Shown here: positions 1-12,500 of the stretch, in pieces
Layout: the number at the start of each line of letters is the position of its first letter
How positions within the stretch are numbered: the first letter of the stretch is position 1
Origin: Hermatobates lingyangjiaoensis
Lineage: Eukaryota; Arthropoda; Insecta; Hemiptera; Hermatobatidae
NCBI GenBank assembly: GCA_026182355.1
Contig: JAPFBL010000255.1
Coordinates: 2,294,001 to 2,358,000, forward strand
Length of the DNA stretch: 64,000 nucleotides
Direction: 5' to 3'
Program-made: the position numbers and the translations under genes
Notes under the pieces: model-generated
Databases searched by the model: none
Seen by the model: the letters and a program-made list of their open reading frames with translations, nothing else
Told to the model about the DNA's origin: nothing

Positions 1-673
1 GTGGTTTTAGGAAATGGTGATTGGTAAGATATTGGCAGCATCTTAATGGTCTATCCAATAGACAGGATCTTTGCGGTGACGGTGGGCCTATTTAATGAAT
101 TTCAAATCATTACATAATCTTACAAATGGAATACACTTTTTAAAATACATCATCTAGTTCGACATTTATGAAGTTCATGGTTTTAGAAATATGTATTTTG
201 GTAAATAATTTATTTTAAACTACTTTTCATTTTAATTCATATTAAATTTTAATCAACTGCTGAAAGTTTTTGAAAACAAATTATGCATTTAATTTGAATT
301 AAACTAGTTTAGAACATTTTTTATAGGATATATGCTATGCTTAGGGGTTGTATTAAAAATTTATCCCAATGACCTACGCTGATTGTATTGCTTCATAAAA
401 GAGTCTTCTCAACTAAAATTGTGTATGTATGGACAAAGTAATAAGTTTGATTTCCTATATACATTCTGTAAAAATTACATGGAAGTAAATATGCTTGCAA
501 GGTTGTGAAGTTAATTATTTTATTGTATTTTTTTAGCGCTGTTGAAAAAGGAGAAGAGTTTGCTTTAAAAACACACATTTCAAGATACATGAATTTCCTT
601 ATGGTTTGTAGTTGTTTTATGAGCTAGTTTTAGTGTAGAGCTAAATTGTTGTACTGAAGTGGCGCTGTTGTAG

Positions 674-819
674 GGGCTGAAGCCCTACTCCGTGCACGAG
701 GCGATGGGCCAGCAGCTCTTGTGCCTCATGAGTAAAGGCCACTATGCTGACAGTGACACCTACTGGGCTCACGCTCCCATTCACACAGAAGCAAAGGCTT
801 TTCTACTTGTCACTCTTCA
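674..819 (+). CDS. VPS13-like exon n-2
   Basis: The acceptor is GTTGTAG at 667-673 and the donor is GTATGT at 820. The exon encodes 48 codons plus 2 nt (phase 2), beginning GLKPYSVHEAMGQQ. Confidence 0.7.
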
Positions 820-3290
820 GTATGTTTTCAATTCTGTTTTATAACACTTTTGAAAATATTACCGTAAACTTTCAAATTTTTCTAATTTAAGAGTAGTTTT
901 TGAGGGTTTTTTTTAACCAATAATTATAAGTCCATTCGGCAAATTTAATATTTTATATTTTAGAGACAATTATTTGATGACAACGTGGAGTACAATAGCT
1001 CCACGTTGTATCAACACTTTTTGTGGTGATCATCACAAAAATCATGGCAGTGATCTGATTTTCCCTTGGAATAAATTTTCTTTTAAGTATCAACTAATTA
1101 ATCTGTTCCATAACCCTTATGAAAAGTAATTTAATTTTTTTAACAACCATAAAGTCAACAATGTAAGTCACTAGTAAATTTAAAAGTGACGTACAATCCT
1201 TATGCAGTGTCTTCTGCTAACGTATTGCTGCAAATATTAAGACCTGAGGGTAATGTTTCTTCGAGCACAATGTTCTTCTGACAACGATTCGTGTGCATTT
1301 CTTTTCAACTGGCATGACTATAATTTGCTTTAGTACTTTTTATTAGTTCTTGAAAACTGAATAATTATATGTGCCACAACATTTAAGAAAAAATCGGTAA
1401 AATTTACTTTTTCAGATAATTAAATTGATTTTTATGGCACTAAAAATAAAATTAAATTAAAATTGATTGTAATCAATGTACTCTGAAAAAAATATAGTTG
1501 TATAAATTAATGCGGAAAAGTATTAAACAATATTTTCAAAAACTCAAATTTTTTATAAATATGATTCAATAAAAAAGGAAGAGTCTTATCAGTAAAGTTC
1601 TCCAAAAATTTAAATATGCGTGTGTGTGTAAGTGTGGCTTTACTTGTGAAGATTGGGTAAATCTATATTTGTTAGATAATAGCTCTGTTCTAATTAATAA
1701 GTAAAAATGTAAGTTTTAAACATTTTTTGACTTGAGAGAATTAACCACAAGTATTTTTATGTCGATATTTTGTTTTTAATTAATTAAGAATCCTAACTGA
1801 TTTGGTTTTATTAAAAAAATGTCATTTGTGTTTGAGATAATCTTTATTCTTAATAAGCACTTTTTTATATACATATTATTAATTTGTTAGTTCTCTATTA
1901 ATTTAATATTACTTACACGGAAGTCCTAATAGTTTAAAAGGAGTGGTTATATGCTTCTTATTACTTCAACTTCAGGATTTTTATGTAACAAGGGAGATAA
2001 CGCTTTTATGAGTTACCTTATTATAAATTTTATTTTAGAAACATAGTGGATGGAACTCCTAAATAATAGGATATTTGAATGAATAAATCGGAAAAGCAAA
2101 AAAATTAATTAAAAAAATTTAAGGATCTCGGATCGAAATCCTAATTGACATTTTTTGAAATAACAAAATCAAATAAATATTTAATTTAATTTAATTTCGT
2201 CAGTCCTTTTTAAAACAAAATGGAGAAAAATATATTCAATATTTCATAAATTCAAGAATTTCAGTTGAATATAACATGGTTATATCAGCATTATTCATGA
2301 TTATGTGGGGTCGCTGTTTATATCCTGACTAATTTATGTTCTTTAGTTACTATTATTGAGTAAAGTCGTCTGTCTTATTTCCTCTGCTGCATAGTTTTTT
2401 GGAAATATCAGTTCATTATGTTCAACGCTCTAGAAGTTGATAGTGAAACAAGATTTAATCGACTGCAAAATATGACTGAAAACTGAAGTTCTTTTTTTAT
2501 TGATTTTTTATGATGTGCTATTTTTTTAGAGTAGGACCATGTCCATAAGACATAGACATAGAATTTCCAACTGAACTGAAACTGTCCCTACTTTGTACTG
2601 TTTCGTAAACTGGATTATATGTATATTATAATAATATGTAATATTATAAATCATTTGTTGTGTTGTTGATCGGAGTTAAAAAGAGTTTTGCAGTTCGTGA
2701 CTCAATGAGTAACTTTATTTGTGGCTTTATCATCATATCAGATTTAACGTAGATGTTTTATATTCAAGGATAGTGTTTTGTACTGGAATGTTATGTTTCA
2801 GGCATGTCTTCCTCATTGAAAAGTGTAGGCTATGGGGCTCCTATGAGGTTGAATGGTTGACTAGGATAGATGATATCATGAGTGTTCCAGAAATTATTGA
2901 TAATACTCTAGTTTTAAAAATACGTCAGGTATATTTTTTATTATTATTATATTAATTTTACACTCAGAAAAATGATTATTTTTAAAGAAACATGTAGTTA
3001 TATAAATCTGATGAAATACGTTGCATTGATATTTATTAACTTTTAAAATATATTATTCTTTGTTTAAAAGTGAAGCCCTAATATTCATAAGGATAAAATT
3101 AATTTAGGTTTTTAATCCTATTTTTAATATTTTTTTTTTTTGGCAGGATGAAAGTTTGAAATACTTGGAAGAAAATGAAAGATCCATTCAGTGCAAAGAT
3201 TTAGAAATATTAAAATGGCTGTCTAAGAAGATAGAATCTGTCATGATATTTAATATGGAAGACAAACCTTGTCCTCTGGCTGACACATAA
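674..3290 (+). CDS. VPS13-family lipid-transfer protein, C-terminal three exons (partial)
   Basis: Three exons, 674-819, 2802-2928 and 3147-3290, join in phase (2, then 0) into 138 residues ending at TAA 3288-3290. The first exon reads GLKPYSVHEAMGQQLL, which fits the conserved block just upstream of the VPS13 C-terminal PH-like domain (RPPRFF..DG.I.PYS..EA.G...L). The second gives HVFLIEK and WGSYEVEW, which fits the PH strands with the invariant-type Trp before the EW pair. VPS13 proteins are very long bridge-like lipid-transfer proteins at organelle contact sites, and their C-terminal PH-like domain helps choose the target membrane. The rest of the protein would lie upstream of the window. 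Splice sites are good: GTATGT donor at 820, TTTCAG acceptor before 2802, GTATAT donor at 2929, polypyrimidine-GCAG acceptor before 3147. The paralogue (A/C or D type) is not resolved. The family call rests on recalled motif similarity, not alignment. Confidence 0.68.
2802..2928 (+). CDS. VPS13-like exon n-1 (PH-like strands)
   Basis: The acceptor is TTATGTTTCAG and the donor is GTATAT at 2929. One nucleotide completes a Gln codon, then 42 codons follow, including SYEVEWLTRIDD. Confidence 0.7.
3147..3290 (+). CDS. VPS13-like terminal exon with stop
   Basis: A T-rich tract and GGCAG precede the exon. It has 47 codons and then TAA. The encoded helix-like tail ends CPLADT. A poly(A) signal candidate AATAAA lies about 390 bases downstream, near 3679. 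Confidence 0.7.
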   Translation, partial: DESLKYLEENERSIQCKDLEILKWLSKKIESVMIFNMEDKPCPLADT

Positions 3291-5463
3291 TTTTTTATTG
3301 AATATTCATACAACCTAGAGCTTTGATTGAAAAACCATTATTTTCCATTTCAAGCACCATTAACTAAAAAAAGCGGCTCATACAGGTGTTAAAGTCTTCG
3401 AACACAAGGTTTATTTTATGATTGATTTTTACAAGCCTTTCAGTTAAGTGGATGAGTGCGAACGAATTTACTTGCATACCGTTTAGTGAGGAAAAAAGTC
3501 ACTTGAAAATTGAGAATGTTAAACTATTGTTAAGTAATTTCATTATACTGAGATAAAAAAAAGAAACAATGTTTTTATAAATATTCATTTTGTACTTGAT
3601 GGATTTCTTCATTAAATTTATGAATTTTCTTTAAAATTATCAGAAGTTAATTGTAATAATATTAATATAGGTTGAGGAAATAAAATTGTGATTTCTCTAG
3701 GGCATAAAATAACAATTAAGGAAAAAGAAATAACTTTGTTTTCTCATAACTTGTATTATAACATTAAGTAGAGATTATCTATTAAGTAAGCAAGAATGAG
3801 TATTTTTTTATCAAATGGGTTATTATGATAACAAAGTATTTAAATTTGAAAATAGGATTTTTAAATATTTTGCCTAACTTGCCTACAATTGAATGTACGT
3901 TATTCTGATATATACATGGGAAGTGATGTGAAGTAATAATGAACAGTGATTCTATTTTCTCATGGTATACTAAAAATATTATTATTCAAATTGTAATGGT
4001 GCTTTAATATTATTAATGCTACTAGAATATAACATTGGAAAGTGTAATCAATTGTTTGGGAAATATCTATGTACGTGCTACGATTTCAAAGAGGATTTGG
4101 TCCTTATTTTTTGTACGGAAAATAATTTAAAAGATTGGGAGAATATGTCAATCTGAAGTATTTTAACATATGTATTCAACTTGAAATTTGATCATAAAAT
4201 AATTACTCTGCTATGGTCATTTTACAATTTTTTGAGGAAATATTGATTACAAGTGAAAAACACAATATATAATTATTGATCAATTTCATTGTAATCATTA
4301 TAAATGGTACCGTTAATTATTCTTTAGGAATATACATAAATGTAGTGGACAATTTATCTGTTTAAAATTCTAGAATTAGAATTTTTACATGTTTGTTGTT
4401 ACCTAATAATAATAACAAACTACAGAAAGCAGTCATAACAAATTTACGAGATGTTACCATTTTTATTAGTTAACAATTTAAATTGTGACTATACGTGTTA
4501 GTGTTATATTTAAAGAATGATTTCTAAATACAATTAAATTAGTATAGTTAGGTTATAACCATCTTATTTATTAATGAAGAAGGAATTTGTTCTTTCCTTA
4601 AATTAAAAGTTACCAGAAATCTATTAAATGAATATTTAAAGATGTTAGTTAATTTAATTTTTTTGGTCATTGTCGTGAATTTTACCTTGAATTCCTTATG
4701 CAACTAAATATTTAATTATTGACAATACATCACATCATTTCAATTATATTTCTGATTTTATGTTCTAACAGTGTAACAAATGAAACCCAGTTTTATCATT
4801 GCTAAAATTCTTTTAAAATCCCGGTTTACCTGTGGTTTATTTAAATCAAAGTCAATGTTGGCAGAATTTGAATGAACTATCGGAAATAAGTGATACAAAC
4901 AATAGTGTACGTTTTGTAAGGGCATATTTTTATTTTATATTATTTAAGTAATGTGAAATGACATGAGAATAATCCCAAACAAAGATTTATTATTATGTAT
5001 GTCATTATTTTGAGATGTTTAAATTATGATGAATCAATATTAATATAAGCCCATAGTTGAATTGAAATATACTATTTTGTTTGTATATTTTGAACATGGC
5101 ATTAAACGTGGAAGAACATCAATTAATATTTTCCTAATTGATAAAGATTTTTGAAATAATTTGAGCAAAGAAATATATATTGCAAGTTGTGTTAATATGA
5201 ATGTGCAAAATAATTATCATATTATTTGCATATAAATTAATTTAAAAAATTATGGTGCAATAATGACATTTAAATAGTGTTAACAAATACTTTTACTGAA
5301 GGTTAGACCAGTAACATTTATTCTGATTTCTGATTACAGTGTTTTGTATGCCTAATTATTATAATTTGGTAATTTAAATTGAGCCGTAATATATATGCAT
5401 ACAAGATTATAATTACAGGTTATATATATAACAATATTTTACAATAAACACATAGAAAACCAA

Positions 5464-5640
5464 TCAATGTTCAAACCACAATAAGAAATGAGAAACAAAC
5501 CACAATGACTCATTTGAAAAGTCAAATGAGAAATGATTTGACTCTGATGAAGACCGCTTGTTATGCTTGAAAAATCTTAGCCCTTTTTTCTTATTGTGGT
5601 TTGAGCATGTATATATATATATGTATATATATATTGGTAA
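5464..5640. repeat. Foldback element with hammerhead-like core
   Basis: Arms at 5472-5488 and 5587-5603 are perfect 17-base inverted repeats (CAAACCACAATAAGAAA). Between them on the plus strand is CTGATGA (5544-5550), AGACCG, a loop and GAAA (5569-5572). The same internal sequence recurs in the hairpin at 17297-17452. A (TA)n tract follows the right arm. Known family context: Penelope-like retroelements carry hammerhead ribozyme motifs in their terminal repeats; assigning this fragment to that group is inference. Confidence 0.45.
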
Positions 5641-8289
5641 TTGAGTAAAACGATTCGACGAACTAAATAAACAAAATTCACAGAATAAAAAACATACAAG
5701 GAACATAAAAACTTCACTACTATATTTCTACATGATGACGACGTAGACAAACTTAATTGTGAGTTTTTGTAGTCATTACTATTTTTTTGTTGGATGTGAA
5801 TTTAAATTACATATATCATTTTCTTGAGGTTTGGTTCAGCATAAAACAGTTCTCAAAAACACAGGCCAACGTTTCTTTTATACTTTTATATATCTTTAGG
5901 GCTAGGAATTTTTGTTTTATTGAAAGAATTATTCATGGTTTACTTATTGAATATGTCTAAGAATATAGTTGCAGCGTTGGCCTAAGGTGTTTCAGGCTAG
6001 ACCAAATCTCGAGGAAGTGAAATAAATGCTGCAGAATATCTGTATATCTGGTCGAGATAACTTTGATACATATGCAAAAAAACTAAAATAGTAGTAAAAT
6101 GGCACTTAATAAAAAAAAAAATAATCTCTAATACAGAACAGAACAGAACATTTACCATTATCGATATTATTTCGAACCATAGTTCGTCATTAGTAGAAAA
6201 CATAAACTTGAACAGATATGTTCACCTTTATATATCCTAGTAGAGATATCAAATGGCCTGACAAACTGTTGTTTGAAATGTCGATAGTAGTAAGTCATTG
6301 CTTTGCTGTGTTCTGTGTAATTTTTAATTCAGTGTATATGTCTAATATGCAATGAGGGACAGTTACATTTAAAATAACCCTAATTGCATAAAATAGTAGT
6401 TGTATTAGACTTTTTTAATTTACAGTACTTCAAATGAAAATTTTTTAATAATATATAATAAGTTCATTTAATATTTAATAATTTTACTCACAGGGATAAT
6501 TTTTGGGTGTATCTATTAAAGAACCTTTCATATTTTATTCTATTACTACGTATGAATTAATTACTTTTTCTGTAAACTTTTAAAGGTTTAAATGTACTGT
6601 CAAGGGAATTTAAATAAGGAATGAAATTGGTTAATAATTCATGAATTTCTTCTATGGAGAGAACATGTTTTCAATATACTTCCTACTTTCTACCAGAAGG
6701 TGCTAACATTATAAATTGCCTTAAAAAGGGATTTTCAATTTTTAAATGCAATGAGTTTAATAATGTGACTTACAAATATAAATTTTTAATATTAAACAAT
6801 GAACAAATGAAATGACTGTTTATTTGAGGATTAGCTAGAATACTGTATAAGGTTTAAAGAAAGCAAGTATTAATGCAACTGTTCTGTATCAACAATGAAT
6901 TAGGTTGTTTTATATTGTGACTTGTTTAGTTTATTTTTAAACCAAAGGTAATATTATATACGTCAATGTCTACTGATTATAGAATTACAACTTTCAATTT
7001 ATTTTGTGGGAAAAAAATTCGAATGTACCCAGGCTAATTATTTCCCTGTTTTGTAAAGTGACCTTGACGAAGAAATATATGGTGTTTTGTTGGCTTTATT
7101 CAATTTAGTCTTCATTAAAACATCAAATAATTAATAAGTAACCGTGTTTTATATATATTAATTGATTTATCAAACTGTGCTATAATGATATTGGTAAGTT
7201 TATCTTAAAATATTTTCTCATTTAAGATGCTTATTAATTTTCATTTTGTTTGCTATCTTAAATTTATTTGGTGTTTCTTTTAAACTGTTTCAACGTTGAT
7301 AAAATAACTATTTTAAACCTTATACTATAAAAAAAAAATTGATGGTGTTAAAAAAAATGAGGCAGAATATATGCTCGTGAGATAAGTATGCAACCAACCA
7401 TCAACCAGTATCTCCCATTCAGCAAATCATATTTCAATATAATTAAAGAATATTCAATATTTGTTGTAAATTTGCATTGGCTTTATATCATATGTGCACT
7501 TGATATTTTGTGCAAACATATCTAAAGTTGGTATATTTATAATTTGTGTTTCTCGTAACAGAGTGTATATGAGGTCTCCCCAATCTTGTGTTTACAAGCA
7601 CCATGTCATCTGTTTAATGTTTTAGTCCATAATAGATCCAGTTTTAATCCACTGTGAAACCATAGTTATACACAGGAGTACATTTTTGTCATTGAGGTTT
7701 AGGAGCCAGGACATTTATGAATTGTGTAGGAAAAATAACTGCAACTCTAACTATTAAATATTATCTGATATGTTAAATAGTAGACACATGTATTTAACAA
7801 GCACCACCTTTTGGTTGTGGAATAAAAAATCAAAATAAATGATTCCACCTCTCCGAGGGAGTTTTCAATTTAACCGCACTGTGAATTAGAGAACCAATGG
7901 GTGTGAGCCATATTAGACGCTTGAAAGTATGAAAAACTTTATACTCAGTACTGAAGTCTTTTAATTAGTCTTGTATTTAATGAAATAAACGGTTCTTTTG
8001 TGGACTCCTAGTGCAGCGAAGTTTTAACCCACTGTCAATCAAACAAAGGAAGATCAAACAAATGGTAGTCAAACAAAAGTAGATGAAACCATGTAATAAT
8101 CTAAAAAAAAGACGATCAAGCCAATGGTAATCAGATAAAAGAAGATCAAACCAGTGGCAATCAAACAAAAGAATGACTACCATATAAAAGATGATCAGAG
8201 ACTAATGGCTGTCAAACAAAATAAAAGAGTACTAACAACAATTGTGACTCACGAGCTATGCAAGCAGTTATTGTGTGGTATTTACACAT

Positions 8290-8470
8290 GACAGTGATAA
8301 ACAATATAATAAGTTTTCACTAAAAGTACTACGCGTTTCAAACACTTAAGGTACATCAGCATCAGTTAAGGCAGTGTTGAATCAATCAGTCAGATGTACA
8401 TTGATGCAAATGTACCTGGTGATGACCACTAAGGGCTCGAAAAACGTTGTAAAATAAAATCCGTTTGGTG
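8290..8470. repeat. Decayed foldback / Penelope-like terminus
   Basis: The left side on the minus strand reads CTGATG..GTACCTTAAGTG..GAAACGCG. The right side on the plus strand reads GGTGATGACCACTAAGGGCTCGAAA and AACGTTG. The paired GAAACG-type ends facing outward resemble the other foldback elements of this window. Confidence 0.35.
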
Positions 8471-9160
8471 ATGTCTTAAATGTTTTTCCCCACTATAATC
8501 ATTTGTGAATTTCTTTACAAGAAGTAAATATGATGAGTATCTTTTCTTCAATCTACTGACAATTTTGTAGTTAGGCCTAATCAGTTAGTTGTAAGGTATT
8601 TTCGTTCTATTTAACACTTCTTTGTAGTTAAAAATAATGACTAAAGTAAAGATGCTTGTTTGTGAGGAGAATAAAATATGTTAAGTGTAATCGTGAGAGA
8701 AAAGGGACAATGCCAATATAGACAACGCAGAAATCTTATAATTCTAATGGTGCACTACTCAACATCTACATTAAATTTATAGTGTTTTTGTATGATACAG
8801 ACGTATGTAAATGTATTTAGTAATTATCTTATACGTAATGGTTTAAATAATAATTCGTATAATGTTAAATTATATCTTTGGAATTCAATATTTTGTTTTC
8901 ATATATTTTTGTAACTATTCGTTACCATAAATTCACTCTTTAAGTATGAATAATGCTCTCTTACCGAAGATATTTTAGAATGTATTCTTAGTTACAAAGG
9001 TTGGGGACCCCTCATGTATATACTCTATAACTTCAGAACCCTACAGTAAGCTGCATAGAAGGAAACACAACATTCAAGGAAATTTCAATGTTTAAAATTT
9101 TTGTGTAAATTAAAAAAATAATTTAATTATTTTTTGAATAATTAAAAGAGTAATATTCTT

Positions 9161-9196
9161 TTATCTTTTTATTTTTTTATGAAAATAAAAAGATAA
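9161..9196. other. 15-bp perfect hairpin just past the protease stop
   Basis: The sequence at 9161-9175 is the exact reverse complement of 9182-9196, with a 6-base loop. It lies 60-100 bases beyond the protease stop codon on the minus strand, within the likely 3' UTR or cleavage region. It contains TTTATT, which is AATAAA on the minus strand. It is very AT-rich, so chance is possible. Confidence 0.4.
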
Positions 9197-9257
9197 TTTT
9201 CAAAATGTGCTTATTAATTTGAATTTTAATATGTATTTAGAGGCATATAATGTTTTA

Positions 9258-9533
9258 TTACATATCGTTTTTTATTACGTAGTCGATCCATGTAATATAA
9301 TTGGACACTCTTGTGTAAATTCCATACTTAGACCGCTTTGCACAACCTTCTCCAAAACTAGTTATACCAAACACTGCCCAAGATCCATCATGGTTCTTGC
9401 ATAGCAAGGGTCCGCCCGAGTCGCCCAGACAGGTATCGGTCCGTCCTCTTCTGTATCCAGCGCACAGCATGTTCTGGGTTATTGCAATATCATGGTAAAC
9501 CATCTTGCATGATGATTTACTCACCAGAGGAAT
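9258..9533 (-). CDS. Protease exon with catalytic Ser and stop
   Basis: The acceptor is CATTTTAG (minus strand) before 9533. The exon encodes 91 codons and TAA, starting IPLVSKSSC and continuing the previous exon's LHQAQ. It holds the GDSGGPL nucleophile motif and the C-terminal helix ([13 protein letters not shown]). Confidence 0.92.
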   Translation of the reverse strand: MPLVSKSSCKMVYHDIAITQNMLCAGYRRGRTDTCLGDSGGPLLCKNHDGSWAVFGITSFGEGCAKRSKYGIYTRVSNYITWIDYVIKNDM

Positions 9534-12500
9534 CTAAAATGAACGACTAACGTTATACAAATATTTTATTTTAACTAGAGGTATGTCCATAGTTTTGTCT
9601 ACCTTTATTCAGCAGATATAATGGGTGAATCGACATTTTTTAAATAAATAAAATGTTAAAAAATAATAGTATTTTTTGCCATTTTTAAATCTATTTAATG
9701 TCCCATACATAATTATCTTTTTGAACGCTACTAAATGATATCGATTGGAATTTACTTCTTGATTTCCTCTGGTTATAGGGCAACTACCTTACCCTTAAAA
9801 GCCTTGTTAATGACGATAAGAAATATTAAAAAATAATATTAATTTCTCAGTCAGTGGAGCAACATTTGTAATCAAGTTCACTAGCGTTAGGAGTTAGAAT
9901 TAATGAATAATAATTAATTATAATTTAATTTAATTCTGATAATTATATTAAACCTGTCTAGTTAAAAAGTATATTTCAGTCAAAAGGTATTAAAAATGTT
10001 TTTTCTAAAAAACTTTTTCTAAAATGTATAGAAAACATTTAAGAAAGACTTGATTTGAACAATTGATGTTGATAAAGCTCATTTTTTTAATTTCATACGG
10101 TTAAGTGAATTAAACATATTTTATTTATAATAGGACTAATATTCACAAAATGCCTACGAGGAGTTGAGAAAATTTCGTATGGATGTCATAACGTATGAGT
10201 TTTGGAACCTGTGCTTGGTGGAGATAGTTAGCTCCCATATGGTGGTTATAGTGGGTCTTCCCCCAGCCAATGACAGTGCAGACTTTTTTCTCGGGCAGCC
10301 TGGATGTTGGAAGGCAGGCAGGCGTGCCTGTGAATGCGACAGGCAGCCGCAGCAGTGCGATGTCACTGTCCACCAACCGCGGGTTGTACTTGGGATGTAC
10401 AACGCTTTCTACAATCTGTAACAGCACTCATACTTTTAAAGCAATACCAATAAAAAGTGTTCATTTCAGATGTGGAAATAAAATAAGAACATTACTTTAT
10501 ATTTTATATCTATACATATAATAAAACCAATATTCGTGTGTGTGTGTAGTTGGGTTGGTTGGTTAGTGGGTGCTTGGGTGTGTCCTATCATCCATGGGAC
10601 ATGTATAACATTTTTTTTATTCTATATAATAACTGGATTTTAAATTCCATCAAAATCGGATGTATTAGATTCGTCTTCCACTCCTTTTTGACTTGCGTCG
10701 GCCTTCACCCTAAAACCTTTCCTGAGTTTCAGTAGTTACTCGGCCACTCCCAGGCGATTCTGACCAGCGGTTTTTTGTGACCACCGGGTGATCTTCAACC
10801 CCCATTCCCCTTTTGATCTCACAAAATAAACTGTAGTTTTGGTATTTTTTCTGATGTGCTGTTTAATATATAGCGTTTAAATTTTATCAAAACTGGATGC
10901 ATTTCAATTGTCATTGAGGGGGGGGGGGGGTCTTCTATCCTTTTTGCCTTTTCTCTTGACCTGATCAATTCGTTCTCTTCTCAGTGAACTTGACTGAAAG
11001 GTCAGTACTCAGTCAATTTTCAAGCGATTCAGTTTTGAGGTTTGGAGGTATATGAGATATTAAGATCAGGTGATCATACACAGGATGATGTACTATTTCA
11101 TATTGAAATAATGTAATTTAATTCTTATCTAATATATGTTTATACATCATTTGGAACAGTAGAATCTCACAACGTATAAATGGTTAAAAATGACTTCACT
11201 TAAAAATGTAGTTGAGTTAAGAAGCTAAATTATAAATACGGACTAAATTTCAAATAAAAAAATAATGACTTGCTTACACGATATTGCACTTCTGATCCTT
11301 CTCGTCGCAACAAATCGTGTTCTCCCAGTCTGGCCCAGAGTGGATCCTGAACGCAATGAGCCGCCGTTAATACCCAGAAGGCTGTAATCAGTGTCCCTCC
11401 GCAGAACACATCCTTGAGAAATCATAGACTACAGTCAATATTATGAATAATATGAAAACTCGTAATTATAATAATAAATCACAAGAAAGGTTTTAGAAGA
11501 AACAGATGAAAATGACTTAATAATTATTACTGGAAGAATGTGGTTTGCTACTACTCAGAAGGTGTGGCTCAGCTGTCGATAAAAATGAGTAAATATGAGA
11601 GAACATAAAAATACTTGCAAGCAGGCATGTGGAGAGAGTTAAGAAGTTACCCTGAACCTGTTGATGAGAGCCACTTGCCAGGGCCAGGACCCTCTCGAGG
11701 CTGCTTCCCCGCCTATTATTTTCTTGGTGCGCCGCTCTTCGGGCTCCGTTCTGTTTCCGCACTGGCTTGACCGCCACGCCTTCTCCTTTCTCTCCGTCCT
11801 CCTCTCTTAACAATACAAATAATCTCTTGGTACTTTAACTACAATAATATATTATAACAGTTAAAAATTTAACAGGATGATGCTATTATTTCTATACAGT
11901 GTGAAGAAGATGATAACCAAAGACATATTTTGGGTAATCATCTTTCAGTTTATTTTACAAACACCAGTAAGAAAGAAAAAGAAAGTGGAATATCCAAAGA
12001 GTAATTCTAAGTAAGAACTAAATGTACATTTAACCCTCTCAAAAAAGGTTTTTAGTACATAGTAAAGTTATTCATTGAAGTGTAGCTTACGAATATACAT
12101 TTCTTTTTCATATTAAAAGTCATATAATAATGCTATGAATAATGTTATTTAATTTAATTTAATAATGCTATGATATTATGTTATTTACATAAATATAGTA
12201 AATCTATTCATTTTGTTGGTTAGAGTTTTTTTTTAAATAATTCTTAAACACTGTTAAACAAATTTTTCTTTCTTTAAAGTTAAAAAGGATATTATTTTTA
12301 ATCAGATTTATTTTATTATATGACCAGAACCTATGTAGTACTTATCACTTTCCTATAAATATATTCATTAATACATTTCATGAATTAGTTTTAATTTTAA
12401 CTTCTTTCATATCTAATTGGTCACTTTTGATTCATGAAAATGATTATGATTTTCTCTATCTTATATTTACTCAGTTAGATGTTCAGTCATTCTGGGAAAC

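Larger units (their letters stand above)
3291..9157. other. Intergenic, AT-rich, no gene seen
   Basis: This stretch lies between two genes that end facing each other (VPS13-like on plus, serine protease on minus). It is very AT-rich with no ORF carrying recognisable motifs. It holds a Penelope-like or foldback fragment at 5464-5640 and another near 8290-8470. The remaining short ORFs look random. Confidence 0.6.

Noticed and set aside
10143..10427. ORF extending past the protease Asp exon (Lys-Leu-Ile-Arg end)
   Set aside because: Reads into the intron; the donor after LHQAQ and the next exon's IPLVSK give the proper trypsin join.
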